Shown here: positions 7,119-13,692 of the stretch, in pieces | How the letters are laid out: each line of letters starts with the position of its first letter | Numbering within the stretch: the first letter of the stretch is position 1 | Source: Candidatus Woesearchaeota archaeon | Lineage (GTDB): Archaea; Nanobdellota; Nanobdellia; Woesearchaeales; GW2011-AR4 | Assembly: GCA_016784195.1 (NCBI GenBank) | Contig: JADHVE010000010.1 | Location: 1-24,971, forward strand | Reading direction: 5' to 3' | Length of the DNA: 24,971 bases | Notes under the pieces: generated by a model | Told to the model about the DNA's origin: nothing | The model's database searches: none | The model's input: only the letters and a program-made list of their open reading frames with translations | Translations under genes and position numbers: made by a program

Positions 7119-7162
7119 CTAGCATATAACCCTTTATGTAGGGGGTATATCTATGTAAAGAG

Positions 7163-7252
7163 GGCGGCTGGCGAGAATCGAACTCGCGTGACATAGTCAT
7201 CTCGCGCCAAGGGATCCACAGTCCCACATTCTACCACTAAACTACAGCCGCC
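7163..7252 (-). tRNA. tRNA-His (anticodon GTG) with a predicted intron
   Basis: On the minus strand the gene has an encoded G-1 opposite C73, the hallmark of tRNA-His. The acceptor is GCGGCTG/CAGCCGC, T8-A9 follow, and the D-arm is GTTT-AGTGGTA-GAAT. The anticodon stem is TGGGA/TCCCT (pair 27-43 is T-T) with loop CTGTGGA and anticodon GTG at 7219-7217. The T-arm is GCGAG-TTCGATT-CTCGC. CCA is not encoded. Eighteen extra bases lie between the anticodon arm and the T-loop. They are flanked by a direct repeat of CGCGAG, so removal leaves one copy as the 5' T-stem strand and gives a 72-base tRNA. A TATA-like box lies at 7280-7288. Confidence 0.88.
7183..7200 (-). other. Predicted tRNA-His intron (about 53/54)
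   Basis: A bulge-helix-bulge can be drawn: central helix CGCG/CGCG, 5' bulge AGA, inner helix TGAC/GTCA with loop TAT, 3' bulge AGT. Cutting after the second base of each bulge removes these 18 bases. Because of the flanking CGCGAG repeat, the exact border could shift by up to six bases without changing the mature tRNA. Confidence 0.7.
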
Positions 7253-7279
7253 ATAGTGGTTTAAAGTAAATTTATTTTA

Positions 7280-7288
7280 TTTATAAAT
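7280..7288 (-). promoter_or_regulatory. Probable TATA box of tRNA-His
   Basis: ATTTATAAA is read on the minus strand, centred about 32 bases upstream of G-1, which leaves a short 5' leader for RNase P to remove. Confidence 0.5.
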
Positions 7289-7367
7289 GTTATTAATATG
7301 TCAGAATGGTTCTAATAATTTTTATTTTTTAATGAATCTAGATTGTCAATATTTTTATTAAATTAAT

Positions 7368-7862
7368 CTATTCCTCAAGAAACAAATGATAAACAGCATA
7401 AGGCAGTATAAAAACAACACCATAAACCACAGAAACAATCAAGGGGTTATGTGCGTTCTTAATCATAACGCTGTTCCCTAAGTTATTCACTATATTCGTA
7501 ATAATAAAGACATTAATTATCGCTACAAGAGGTATAAAAAAGCCAAAAAACAAATGGTGTTTTGTTTTCAAATGGACAATGCTCCTTATCAGCAGCTCAA
7601 ACAGCAGTCCAAAAGAAATTCCGATTGTTACAACAACAAGGTACAGCTGAAAAGATTTTAAAGTCATCAAAAAAGGCATTAAAACTATCGAAATTATACC
7701 ATTGCCGATAATAGCAATTAGCAGAGAAATCCAATAAACAGCCTTATCAAGAAATTTTATTGCAGGATGTTTGTTCTTTTTTGCTTCTCTTGTTATCTTT
7801 ACTGTCTCAGCTATCTCTTTTTCAGTCCATCCTTTTTTTTTCAGCTTTTCTTTTATCCACAT
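7368..7862 (-). CDS. Four-helix membrane protein of unknown function
   Basis: I do not recognise the family. The 164-residue protein starts with a basic amphipathic segment (MWIKEKLKKKGWTEKEI, followed by a run rich in Lys) and then has four hydrophobic helices at about residues 42-65, 71-92, 104-124 and 141-160, ending in a short acidic tail. The ATG at 7862 is preferred over an in-frame TTG at 7907 because the latter would add a short extension across a weak region. It lies 68 bases after the two helical-protein genes on the same strand and may share their transcript. The N-terminal segment resembles a short helix-turn-helix peptide, but this is weak. Confidence 0.75.
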   Translation of the reverse strand: MWIKEKLKKKGWTEKEIAETVKITREAKKNKHPAIKFLDKAVYWISLLIAIIGNGIISIVLMPFLMTLKSFQLYLVVVTIGISFGLLFELLIRSIVHLKTKHHLFFGFFIPLVAIINVFIITNIVNNLGNSVMIKNAHNPLIVSVVYGVVFILPYAVYHLFLEE

Positions 7863-7930
7863 CTTAAATTTCCTAAAAATTAAGATTTTAAGGAGTTTGA
7901 GATACAAATCGGGATTAGTTCAGATTTCCT

Positions 7931-8398
7931 TCATATCTCTTCTCTTTTCACTCCTATCATAGCCTTCACAAACTTAATAAACAGCTTGCTTTTTTCATAA
8001 TACTCTTTCAGCAGGTCAATATCCACATTGATTGTTTCTCCATCAACATTAACAGTCATTGTTACATGCCTTCTGTACTCTTCTTTTTTCGTATACTCCA
8101 TATTTAATATCTTTCTCAGTTTTAAATAAAAATCTACATATTCTTTCAACTCCTCATTTTCTGGGAATGTATCCTTCAACAGATCGCACTTCAGGCCAGA
8201 ATTTTTAGGAATCTCTTCAACAAGCTTATTTTCCTTAGCATGCTTCAAAATAGAGTCTAACCCAAAATCAAAAACATTAATAAGCCTCTGCACTACATTC
8301 CTGATTACATCCACTGTTCGGGTATACTTTAAGCTTACCCAAAATAAATGTTCTACTCTCTTAAGTTCCTGCATTGCATTTTCTAAAGCTTCTATCAT
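7931..8398 (-). CDS. Helical protein of unknown function, second of a pair
   Basis: This 155-residue soluble protein is mostly predicted alpha-helical (residues 1-55 and 80-105). It has a beta-hairpin-like stretch near residues 111-126 (VTMTVNVDGETINVDI) and a final helix. The neighbour upstream has the same order of elements: long N-terminal helices, a middle helical part, a short strand pair ending in a Leu-Lys-(Asp/Glu)-Tyr helix, and a C-terminal helix. The two are probably diverged paralogues that could form a heterodimer. Only three bases separate them. No catalytic motif is visible. A HEPN-like fold is possible but unproven. Confidence 0.75.
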   Translation of the reverse strand: MIEALENAMQELKRVEHLFWVSLKYTRTVDVIRNVVQRLINVFDFGLDSILKHAKENKLVEEIPKNSGLKCDLLKDTFPENEELKEYVDFYLKLRKILNMEYTKKEEYRRHVTMTVNVDGETINVDIDLLKEYYEKSKLFIKFVKAMIGVKREEI

Positions 8399-8401
8399 TC
8401 T

Positions 8402-8887
8402 TCACCTCGCAAATAAATTCTCGTTCTCGCTTACTATATCCTGTGTTTGTCTTAAAAAAGATTTTGCTTTTGCAATATAATCCTTTAATTCGTTAACAGA
8501 TATTGTATGAGTTTTATAGCTTCCATTGCAAATAACAAACTGGTCTTTTCTCGCAAACTCCACAGGGCTTGTTTTATGCTTTACGATTATGCTTTTTGTA
8601 TTCTGTATTAGTTTTAAATATTCCTCATTGACTTTCTTCTTTTCTGCATATTCTTTAAACAAATTAAATTTGCTTGAAAAGTTGTCATGAAATGGAGGTA
8701 CCCTCTTGAACAATCTCTCATAATACAAAACAGAGCCCATTGCATTAGTCAAAGCCAAAAATATATTTTCCATAACTGCCAGCAGTAATCTTCCGTCATT
8801 GACAATCGGGTAAGTCATAGTCAATATATGGTCAGCTAACTGCAGCTTTTTTTTAGCAATCTCCCTCAATTCCTGAAACTTCTCCAT
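8402..8887 (-). CDS. Helical protein of unknown function, first of a pair
   Basis: This 161-residue soluble protein begins MEKFQELREIAKKKLQLADHIL. The ATG at 8887 is chosen over an in-frame TTG at 8893 because a TATA box is centred about 27 bases upstream, which implies a leaderless transcript. The protein has long N-terminal helices, a charged middle, a short strand pair (about residues 117-130) and a C-terminal helix, matching the layout of the next gene downstream. No known family was recognised. The pair probably forms one functional unit. Confidence 0.75.
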   Translation of the reverse strand: MEKFQELREIAKKKLQLADHILTMTYPIVNDGRLLLAVMENIFLALTNAMGSVLYYERLFKRVPPFHDNFSSKFNLFKEYAEKKKVNEEYLKLIQNTKSIIVKHKTSPVEFARKDQFVICNGSYKTHTISVNELKDYIAKAKSFLRQTQDIVSENENLFAR

Positions 8888-8910
8888 CAACAATAATAAA
8901 GAATAAAAGT

Positions 8911-8917
8911 TTATATA
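8911..8917 (-). promoter_or_regulatory. TATA box for the helical-protein pair
   Basis: TATATAA on the minus strand, centred about 27 bases before the ATG at 8887, suggests transcription starts at or next to the start codon. Confidence 0.55.
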
Positions 8918-8931
8918 GTTTTCTCTTAAAA

Positions 8932-9270
8932 TTATTCTTTTAGCTTGATTATAGCCTTTGCTAAATCAAAATCATTCTCTTTTATCGCTTCTTTCGCTTC
9001 TTCCTCGGTAACTCCTGTCTGATCCACTACAGTCTTGATATCTTCTTCATTAATCTCAGGCTCAGTAGAAATAGCCCTCTCCTCAATTTCTCCAACAACT
9101 TGAAAAGTCTGTTGTCCCATCATATTCACTTTGCTGACTTGGGGGTTCCTGATTACCATTTCTTTCTCAGGAGTTTTAATGATAACTTCTGTAGCGTCTA
9201 TCTCTTGCTGGGAAATGCCCATTTTCTTCATCATTTGAGCTGCTTTCCTTGAGTTCATTCCAGGTATCAT
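8932..9270 (-). CDS. nac: Nascent polypeptide-associated complex protein (NAC)
   Basis: This ribosome-associated chaperone binds emerging polypeptides. It has a NAC domain in the first 60 or so residues (MIPGMNSRKAAQMMKKMGI, then a beta-rich segment with NPQVSKVNMMGQQTFQVVGE) and a C-terminal UBA domain (VVDQTGVTEEEAKEAI, DFDLAKAIIKL). The ATG at 9270 is preferred over GTG 9282 and ATG 9279 because AGGTGAT upstream makes a good ribosome-binding site with normal spacing and because archaeal NAC proteins start with this MxPGMN peptide. Archaeal NAC usually works as a homodimer. Confidence 0.94.
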   Translation of the reverse strand: MIPGMNSRKAAQMMKKMGISQQEIDATEVIIKTPEKEMVIRNPQVSKVNMMGQQTFQVVGEIEERAISTEPEINEEDIKTVVDQTGVTEEEAKEAIKENDFDLAKAIIKLKE

Positions 9271-9380
9271 TTTAAACATCACCTATCCATCTTTAATCAG
9301 TTGTACACCCGCTTTAATTGTTGCTGAAAGGATACTCCTGTTGTGAATCACTAAAGGGGAGGTCAAAACATTTAATTTTG

Positions 9381-9560
9381 TTAAATACCTATCCCTAAAA
9401 TTCTGTTTCCATAAGCATACAATAAAATCATAATAACCATCACCACAATACAAAGAACAATAATATGCCCTGGCTTGAACTTAATCTTGCTCTTATACTC
9501 ATCAAAGTACCTTACCAATCCCCCTATGCCGGAGGGCATTGAAATTCTATCCTGTGCCAT
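9381..9560 (-). CDS. Preprotein translocase subunit Sec61-beta
   Basis: This 59-residue protein starts MAQDRISMPSGIGGLVRYFDEY, the classic archaeal Sec61-beta (SecG-like) N terminus with the PSGxGGLxRYFDE motif. A single hydrophobic helix follows at about residues 32-49 (IIVLCIVVMVIMILL). It is the small, non-essential partner of the SecY/SecE channel and crosses the membrane once with its C terminus outside. It sits between rnpB and nac on the same strand, grouping secretion and nascent-chain handling. Confidence 0.92.
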   Translation of the reverse strand: MAQDRISMPSGIGGLVRYFDEYKSKIKFKPGHIIVLCIVVMVIMILLYAYGNRILGIGI

Positions 9561-9645
9561 TTTAATCAGTTTTTGTTTTTTTGTTTATAATCAGTGAGTG
9601 TAAAAGAGTAACTGGTTCAACACTTATGAATATTTTTAATAAAAT

Positions 9646-10012
9646 TGATAGGGCCTGAATAAGCCGCCTTCTGTCAGGTCTCTTTTGGAACGACCTGCCT
9701 TAGCATTTAACTAAGCGTTCTAGCCTAAGCCATTGAACTTGCACAAGCCAGGGCTCACCGTTTCACCGCATCTTTTAAGAGCGTCTGTTGGTTAACTAAT
9801 CCCTGTCACCAGGAAACTCTCAACATCATCCTCCTTAAAAGCCGTTTCGTTTCTGAGTGGTTGCCTTCCCTTTCAGGAACTTGCTCCCGCAAGAAGCTAC
9901 TTCCTCAGATAAGGCTCAAAAAACTTGCGTTTTTTAAAACCCATTTCAGAGGTGTGGGCGGACTTTCCTCAGTATCCCTAGGGATACCGTTAGCTAAGTA
10001 CTGACCCTATCA
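9646..10012 (-). ncRNA. rnpB: RNase P RNA
   Basis: This is the catalytic RNA that trims 5' leaders from pre-tRNAs. The minus-strand sequence carries the universal conserved blocks GAGGAAAGTCCGCCCAC near the 5' end and ACAGAAGGCGGCTTAT near the 3' end. The terminal P1 helix can be drawn from TGATAGGG (5' end, 10012-10005) and CCCTATCA (3' end, 9653-9646). Length is about 367 bases, in the range of archaeal RNase P RNAs. A TATA box lies about 25 bases upstream. The exact ends are set by P1 and may differ by a few bases. Confidence 0.93.
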
Positions 10013-10032
10013 GTCATAGAGAAAGAAATGAG

Positions 10033-10041
10033 TATTTATAA
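10033..10041 (-). promoter_or_regulatory. TATA box of rnpB
   Basis: TTATAAATA on the minus strand is centred about 25 bases upstream of the P1 5' end, the expected archaeal spacing. It overlaps the stop codon area of the upstream small gene. Confidence 0.6.
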
Positions 10042-10043
10042 AA

Positions 10044-10326
10044 TTATCTCTTTTTATTCTTGCATGTTAATGCTTCTTTTATTTGCCTTAATTCCTCTGT
10101 TTGCTCAAGCAAAAGGCCTTCTTTTATATCTTCTCCAATAGCAAGCAGTATTATAAAAATAACCATCAATAGCCATAAGAACACTGTCTGTAAAAGCCAC
10201 CAGCGTAGCTGGTTACCTTCCAGTTGATAAACTTGTTAACCATAAAATAGCCGACAATCAAGACAGCCAATCCTACAACTAGAAGAATTTTTTCAAAAAT
10301 GCTTGTTTTCCTCTTTTTTTCTCCAT
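10044..10326 (-). pseudogene. Small two-helix membrane protein, apparently frameshifted
   Basis: No single frame covers this stretch, but three frame segments join into one sensible protein of about 95 residues. An ATG at 10326 starts MEKK. A second frame gives RKTSIFEKILLVVGLAVLIVG and the rest of a first membrane helix. A third frame gives a second helix around WWLLQTVFLWLLMVIFIILLA and a charged end (EELRQIKEALTCKNKKR). The first break is at a run of seven A (10320-10314), where one more A restores the frame. The second is near 10225 and also needs one extra base. The causes could be sequence errors, decay or two short overlapping genes. The family was not recognised. Confidence 0.5.
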
Positions 10327-10478
10327 ACCTAAACTATTAAATTTCTTATTTATACATTTTTTTATTTTTGTGCGGGTTTTAAAAACATTTATTAACATGC
10401 CTGAAATATGCTCCTAGGTTAGAACCAGTAGGCAAAGTCCAATATTTTTTTTGGAAAATGGTACATCTCCAAGCGTTT

Positions 10479-10497
10479 AAAATCCCTTTTGGATTTT
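10479..10497. repeat. Hairpin 1 of the intergenic cluster
   Basis: AAAATCC/GGATTTT with a five-base loop. It lies about 35 bases before the tandem hairpin pair and is AT-rich like them, but it does not share their flanks. Confidence 0.4.
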
Positions 10498-10532
10498 CAA
10501 CACACAAAGAAATACAAATTATTTTTTGTGCC

Positions 10533-10592
10533 CCAGAAATCTGTAAAGCAGATTTCTTATAGAACCAGAAATTTGCTTTTTTCAAATTTCTT
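10533..10592. repeat. Tandem pair of similar hairpins with a compensatory change
   Basis: Unit A (10533-10559) has arms AGAAATCTG/CAGATTTCT. Unit B (10566-10592) has arms GAAATTTG/CAAATTTC. Both sit in the frame CCAGAAAT-Y-TG, loop, CA-R-ATTTCTTA. The one stem position that differs is C-G in unit A and T-A in unit B, so pairing is kept while sequence changes. This supports a structured RNA or a duplicated mobile palindrome. Confidence 0.5.
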
Positions 10593-10692
10593 AGTTCATG
10601 CTCAAAAACCAACCAAATTATATCGGCTATGCTAAAAGAATGCCGCCAATCTTTGATATGTGGTTTTTGACAATAAGATAAAACAGAAAAAC

Positions 10693-11088
10693 ATGAAAAA
10701 GATACTCTTAGACACAAATTTTTTATTGATTCCAATACAGTTTAAACTAGATATCTTCACAGAAATACGCAACATCTGCAATTTTAAATATAAGCTATAC
10801 ATTTTAGACAAAACAATAGAAGAGCTGAACAACATAATCGAGAAGCAAAAAGGCAAAAACAAGGATGCAGCAAAATTTGCCTTAAAATTAGTAAAATTTA
10901 AAAAAATAAATATAATAAAAACAAAGGAAAAATTCTCTGTAGACAGATTAATAGTGGAAACAGCAAACAAAAAAGCCTATATTGTAGCTACTCTTGATAA
11001 ACCATTAAAAAAACAGCTAAAATTAAAGAATATAGCGCTTATTGTACTAAGACAAAAAAAAAGATTGGTATTAGATGGAAACATTTAA
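10693..11088 (+). CDS. PIN-domain endoribonuclease (Fcf1/COG1412-like)
   Basis: This 131-residue single-domain PIN protein shows the expected four acidic residues of the metal site: Asp7 (LLDTNFLL), Glu44 (TIEEL), Asp84 (SVDRLIVETA) and Asp102 (ATLDKPL). Archaeal members of this group sit beside rpoE and are related to eukaryotic Fcf1, a pre-rRNA processing factor, so a role in RNA maturation is more likely than a toxin. No antitoxin gene is next to it. The ATG at 10693 is preferred over GTG 10660, which would add a short non-conserved leader. rpoE follows after 27 bases. Confidence 0.85.
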   Translation: MKKILLDTNFLLIPIQFKLDIFTEIRNICNFKYKLYILDKTIEELNNIIEKQKGKNKDAAKFALKLVKFKKINIIKTKEKFSVDRLIVETANKKAYIVATLDKPLKKQLKLKNIALIVLRQKKRLVLDGNI

Positions 11089-11115
11089 AAATAAACCACA
11101 ACACCTAAACTTAAA

Positions 11116-11694
11116 ATGTTCTACAAAATAGAGCTTAAAGACCACATAAGGGTTCCTCCTGATTTATTTAATCTGGATGTAAACGAAGCTGTAGTAAAGA
11201 GAGTAAAGAAAAAATATGACGGGTTTATTTCAAAAGAATTAGGCATAGTTATAGACGTGTCCAGTATAAAAGACATTGGCGAAGGGGTTATAATACCTGG
11301 AGATGGCTCATCTTACTATGAAGCTACATTTGAATTGTTATCATTCAAGCCGGAACTGCAAGAAGTAGTTTTAGGCAAGATAAGGGATATAGTTGATTTT
11401 GGGGCATTTATTAACCTTGGCCCAATAGAAGGCATGATCCACGTTTCACAAACAATGGATGATTTTGTCTCATTTTCAAAAGACAAGACATTATCAGGAA
11501 AAGAGTCAAAAAAAGTTTTGAAAGTAGATGATTCATGTAGAGCAAGAATCATTGCAGTTTCATTTAAGGATACCATGAACCCTAAGCTTGGCTTGACCAT
11601 GAGGCAGCCAAACCTAGGAAGATTAGACTGGATTGAAGAGGAAGAAGAAAAGCCAGCAGCAAAAAAAGAAAAAAAGACTGAAAAGAAAAAATAA
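11116..11694 (+). CDS. rpoE: RNA polymerase subunit Rpo7 (RpoE, Rpb7 homologue)
   Basis: This 192-residue stalk subunit of archaeal RNA polymerase binds emerging RNA together with Rpo4. The N-terminal tip domain begins MFYKIELKDHIRVPPDLF. It is followed at about residues 82-165 by an S1 RNA-binding domain (VVLGKIRDIVDFGAFINLGPIEGMIHVSQ). The last 19 or so residues are a lysine/glutamate-rich tail not usual for the family. The order PIN-rpoE-spt4-rps24e-rps27ae is a well-known archaeal arrangement. Confidence 0.96.
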   Translation: MFYKIELKDHIRVPPDLFNLDVNEAVVKRVKKKYDGFISKELGIVIDVSSIKDIGEGVIIPGDGSSYYEATFELLSFKPELQEVVLGKIRDIVDFGAFINLGPIEGMIHVSQTMDDFVSFSKDKTLSGKESKKVLKVDDSCRARIIAVSFKDTMNPKLGLTMRQPNLGRLDWIEEEEEKPAAKKEKKTEKKK

Positions 11695-11703
11695 CAATCA
11701 AAA

Positions 11704-11889
11704 ATGAAAAAGAAAGCATGCAAAAAATGCAAATTGTTTGTAGAAGGCAACGAATGCCCTGCTTGTAAAGGCAACCAATTCTCATTAAGCTGGCAGGGTC
11801 GCCTGCATATCCTTGATGCTAACAAGTCTTTAATAGCTAACAAAATAGATATAACTTCTAAAGGAGAATACGCGATAAAGGTAAGGTGA
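11704..11889 (+). CDS. spt4: Transcription elongation factor Spt4
   Basis: This 61-residue zinc protein partners with Spt5 to keep RNA polymerase processive. Four cysteines form the zinc site (Cys6, Cys9, Cys18, Cys21, in CKKC and CPAC). The downstream part LSWQGRLHILDANKSLIANKI matches archaeal Spt4 (also called RpoE2). It begins nine bases after rpoE. Its final codons supply the ribosome-binding site of rps24e. Confidence 0.94.
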   Translation: MKKKACKKCKLFVEGNECPACKGNQFSLSWQGRLHILDANKSLIANKIDITSKGEYAIKVR

Positions 11890-11894
11890 ACTCT

Positions 11895-12272
11895 ATGGAT
11901 TTAAAAATTACAGAGAAAAAAGAAGAACCACTCTCTTCAAGAATACAGCTAACAGGAGAATTGGATTTTGAAGCAGCTACACCTTCTTATAAAGAAGTTA
12001 AGAAAAAAATAGCATCTTCCTTAAGCTGTGATGAAAAATTAATAGTCATAAGACATATCTACACAAAATTTGGCATAAGAAAAGCTGATTTTTTAGCTTA
12101 TCTTTACAATAAAGAAGAAGACATGAAAAAAATAGAGCCAAAGAAAAAAGAAAAGAAAGGGGCAAAGCCAGAAGAAGAAGAAAAACCTGAAGAGAAAAAG
12201 GAAGAAAGCAAGGAATCTAAAGAAGAGAAAAAAGAAGAGAAGAAAGAAGAAACAACAGAAAAAAAAACCTAA
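11895..12272 (+). CDS. rps24e: 30S ribosomal protein S24e (eS24) with KE-rich tail
   Basis: This 125-residue archaeal/eukaryotic small-subunit protein has its family core in residues 1-80 (MDLKITEKKEEPLSSR, TPSYKEVKKKIASSL, VIRHIYTKFGIRKADFLAYLY). From about residue 80 the protein is almost only Lys and Glu. The ATG at 11895 is preferred over GTG 11886, which overlaps the spt4 stop, because GGTGA then serves as the ribosome-binding site. The stop follows a run of nine A (12259-12267). One base fewer would extend the tail by about 12 similar residues to a TAA at 12298-12300, so the end may be affected by slippage or sequence error. Confidence 0.93.
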   Translation: MDLKITEKKEEPLSSRIQLTGELDFEAATPSYKEVKKKIASSLSCDEKLIVIRHIYTKFGIRKADFLAYLYNKEEDMKKIEPKKKEKKGAKPEEEEKPEEKKEESKESKEEKKEEKKEETTEKKT

Positions 12273-12364
12273 AGAAGAGACAAAAGAAGACAAAAAATAA
12301 TTTTTAAAATTATAATAAACAACATTCAATTAAAAATAAAAAATAAATTTAATGATTGATAAAA

Positions 12365-12556
12365 ATGCCGAAAAAGAAAAAAAATCCAAAAAAACCAATG
12401 CAAAGGTGGAAACTTTACAATATTTCTGGAAATAAGCTGGAAAGGAAAAACAAGTTCTGCCCTAAATGTGGCATAGGCACATTCATGGCTAAACACAAAG
12501 ACAGAATAGTTTGCGGTAATTGCAATTATGTTGAGATTGTCAAAGAAGAGAAATAA
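12365..12556 (+). CDS. rps27ae: 30S ribosomal protein S27ae (eS31)
   Basis: This 63-residue zinc-ribbon protein of the small subunit lacks the ubiquitin fusion known from eukaryotes. Zinc ligands are Cys32, Cys35 (FCPKCG) and Cys50, Cys53 (CGNCNY). The basic N terminus MPKKKKNPKK and the segment RWKLYNISGNKLERKNKFCPKCG are diagnostic. ATG 12365 is preferred over an in-frame TTG at 12356. It closes the plus-strand unit and is convergent with the coiled-coil gene. Confidence 0.95.
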   Translation: MPKKKKNPKKPMQRWKLYNISGNKLERKNKFCPKCGIGTFMAKHKDRIVCGNCNYVEIVKEEK

Positions 12557-12632
12557 ATTTTAATTGTTAGTTCTTTAAACATAAAGTATTTTTTAATGAA
12601 AATTATTAAAATTTTTAAATTAAAAAACAAAC

Positions 12633-13517
12633 CTAAATCTTAGAATTATTCTGCTGAAAAATAAGTAAATCCTCCGTTGTTAATTTCTCCCCTCTCCTCA
12701 TTTTCTGCTCTACTTCTGCTTCCTTGTTTTTTATAAAAAAATCATCTTTTAATTTCCTCTCTTCGTCTTTTTTGAGCTTAAAGTTATCTAATTTACCACC
12801 CATATCATTCATCTTTGTCAGTTTCTCTTTTAACAAATCATTTACCCTAGTAAACTTCTTTTTGAATTCAACAAACTTTTCAAAAGCCTTTTCTTCCTCT
12901 TCTTTCATACTATCTATGCTCTTTGAATCAGTTATTAAATTCTCATGCAGTTTCTGGCTTTCTTTAGCCCTGTTCTGTATCCCTGTGTGAATATCATTAG
13001 ACTTCCTTTTGAATTCATCAACATCTTTTGAAGCTTTCCTTAAACTATCCTCGGCCTCCATGATTATTTTAGCTTCGCCAAATTTTTTCTTTAAGCCCTT
13101 AATCTTTTTCATAACCTTCTTTTCATTTTCAAAAGACATGACTTCTGTTTCTATACTTAAATCTAGCTTTTCAATAATCTCCTTGATCCTAGAAGGGTTT
13201 TCCTGTATGTTATATTTTCCGGCAATAGCCTCTTTTTCTTTTTTTAGCTCTTTTATTTTAGAAATCTTATCCTTAATCTCTTTATTCAGCTCATCTCTCT
13301 TTTTTTTATCTTCCTTTACTTTTTTTGTCAGCTCATCCCTTTTTTTCTTATTTTCCTTAATGTTTCTTATGAACTCCCTTATCTTAGCACCATGCTCTTC
13401 TTTTTTTTTAAACCATTCTTCTTTTTGCCCATCAACACTATTCAATTCATTCCTTAAATCATTAATCTCTTTTTTCAGTAATTTTAAATCTTCGAATAAT
13501 TGATTCTTTTTTTGCAT
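12633..13517 (-). CDS. Archaeal coiled-coil protein (COG1340-like)
   Basis: This 294-residue protein is almost entirely heptad-patterned helix, very rich in Lys and Glu. Only a short break near residues 100-110 (YNIQENPSRIKEII) interrupts two long coiled coils. The end, KEAEVEQKMRRGEKLTTEDLLIFQ, matches the C terminus I know from the conserved archaeal COG1340 proteins. The function is not established. A scaffold or structural role is a guess. It lies downstream of rpl12 on the same strand, with a 169-base hairpin-rich gap between. Confidence 0.85.
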   Translation of the reverse strand: MQKKNQLFEDLKLLKKEINDLRNELNSVDGQKEEWFKKKEEHGAKIREFIRNIKENKKKRDELTKKVKEDKKKRDELNKEIKDKISKIKELKKEKEAIAGKYNIQENPSRIKEIIEKLDLSIETEVMSFENEKKVMKKIKGLKKKFGEAKIIMEAEDSLRKASKDVDEFKRKSNDIHTGIQNRAKESQKLHENLITDSKSIDSMKEEEEKAFEKFVEFKKKFTRVNDLLKEKLTKMNDMGGKLDNFKLKKDEERKLKDDFFIKNKEAEVEQKMRRGEKLTTEDLLIFQQNNSKI

Positions 13518-13686
13518 ACTAAGTCACGTTCTCTGCTTGTTTTCATTTTCAGTAGGGCCAGTTAATCTCCTTTAATATATAATCAATTCACTTAGTTCTG
13601 TTTCCCCCCTTTTTTTTATTAGGGGTGGGAAAACAGTTTAGTTGTGAACTAATCGGAGGTTAAAAGCGTTTTGCGAAGCAAAACAC
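13518..13686. other. Hairpin-rich gap between rpl12 and the coiled-coil gene
   Basis: Besides the stop-codon hairpin, there is an imperfect long stem CTGTTTCCCCCC / GGGGTGGGAAAACAG (13598-13636, loop rich in T) and a small stem TAGTT/AACTA (13639-13651). On the minus strand these follow rpl12 in series, which would suit a compound terminator or a processed 3' end. AAAGGAGAT upstream of the coiled-coil gene is about 50 bases from its start and so is not an obvious ribosome-binding site. Confidence 0.45.
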
Positions 13687-13692
13687 TTAACC
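13658..13692 (-). terminator. Hairpin over the rpl12 stop codon
   Basis: The core stem GTTTTGC/GCAAAAC has a three-base loop and is extended outward by AAG/CTT and GGTT/AACC with small mismatches. The rpl12 TAA lies within one arm. It resembles the stop-codon hairpin of rps11. Confidence 0.45.

Larger units (their letters stand above)
10327..10692. other. Long intergenic region with hairpin cluster
   Basis: This is the divergent gap between the minus-strand rnpB block and the plus-strand PIN-rpoE block. An open frame on the minus strand (10735-10379) runs straight through three hairpins, matches nothing I know, and overlaps the PIN gene start, so I do not call it. The notable content is three hairpins at 10479-10590 (listed separately) and a repeated string TAGAACCAG. 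It probably holds the PIN-operon promoter and perhaps a small RNA. Confidence 0.45.

Noticed and set aside
10533..10592. CRISPR array from repeated hairpins
   Set aside because: There are only two units with loops and short spacing, no regular spacers, and no cas genes in the window.
10379..10735. Open reading frame of 118 codons on the minus strand in the large intergenic gap
   Set aside because: It runs through three hairpins, overlaps the PIN gene start, has no recognised family, and has no promoter or ribosome-binding site that stands out.
10660..11088. PIN protein as a VapC toxin
   Set aside because: There is no adjacent antitoxin, and the position beside rpoE-spt4-rps24e fits the conserved Fcf1-like housekeeping group.
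12093..12329. Minus-strand frame of 78 codons opposite rps24e
   Set aside because: It is a low-complexity shadow of the K/E tail.
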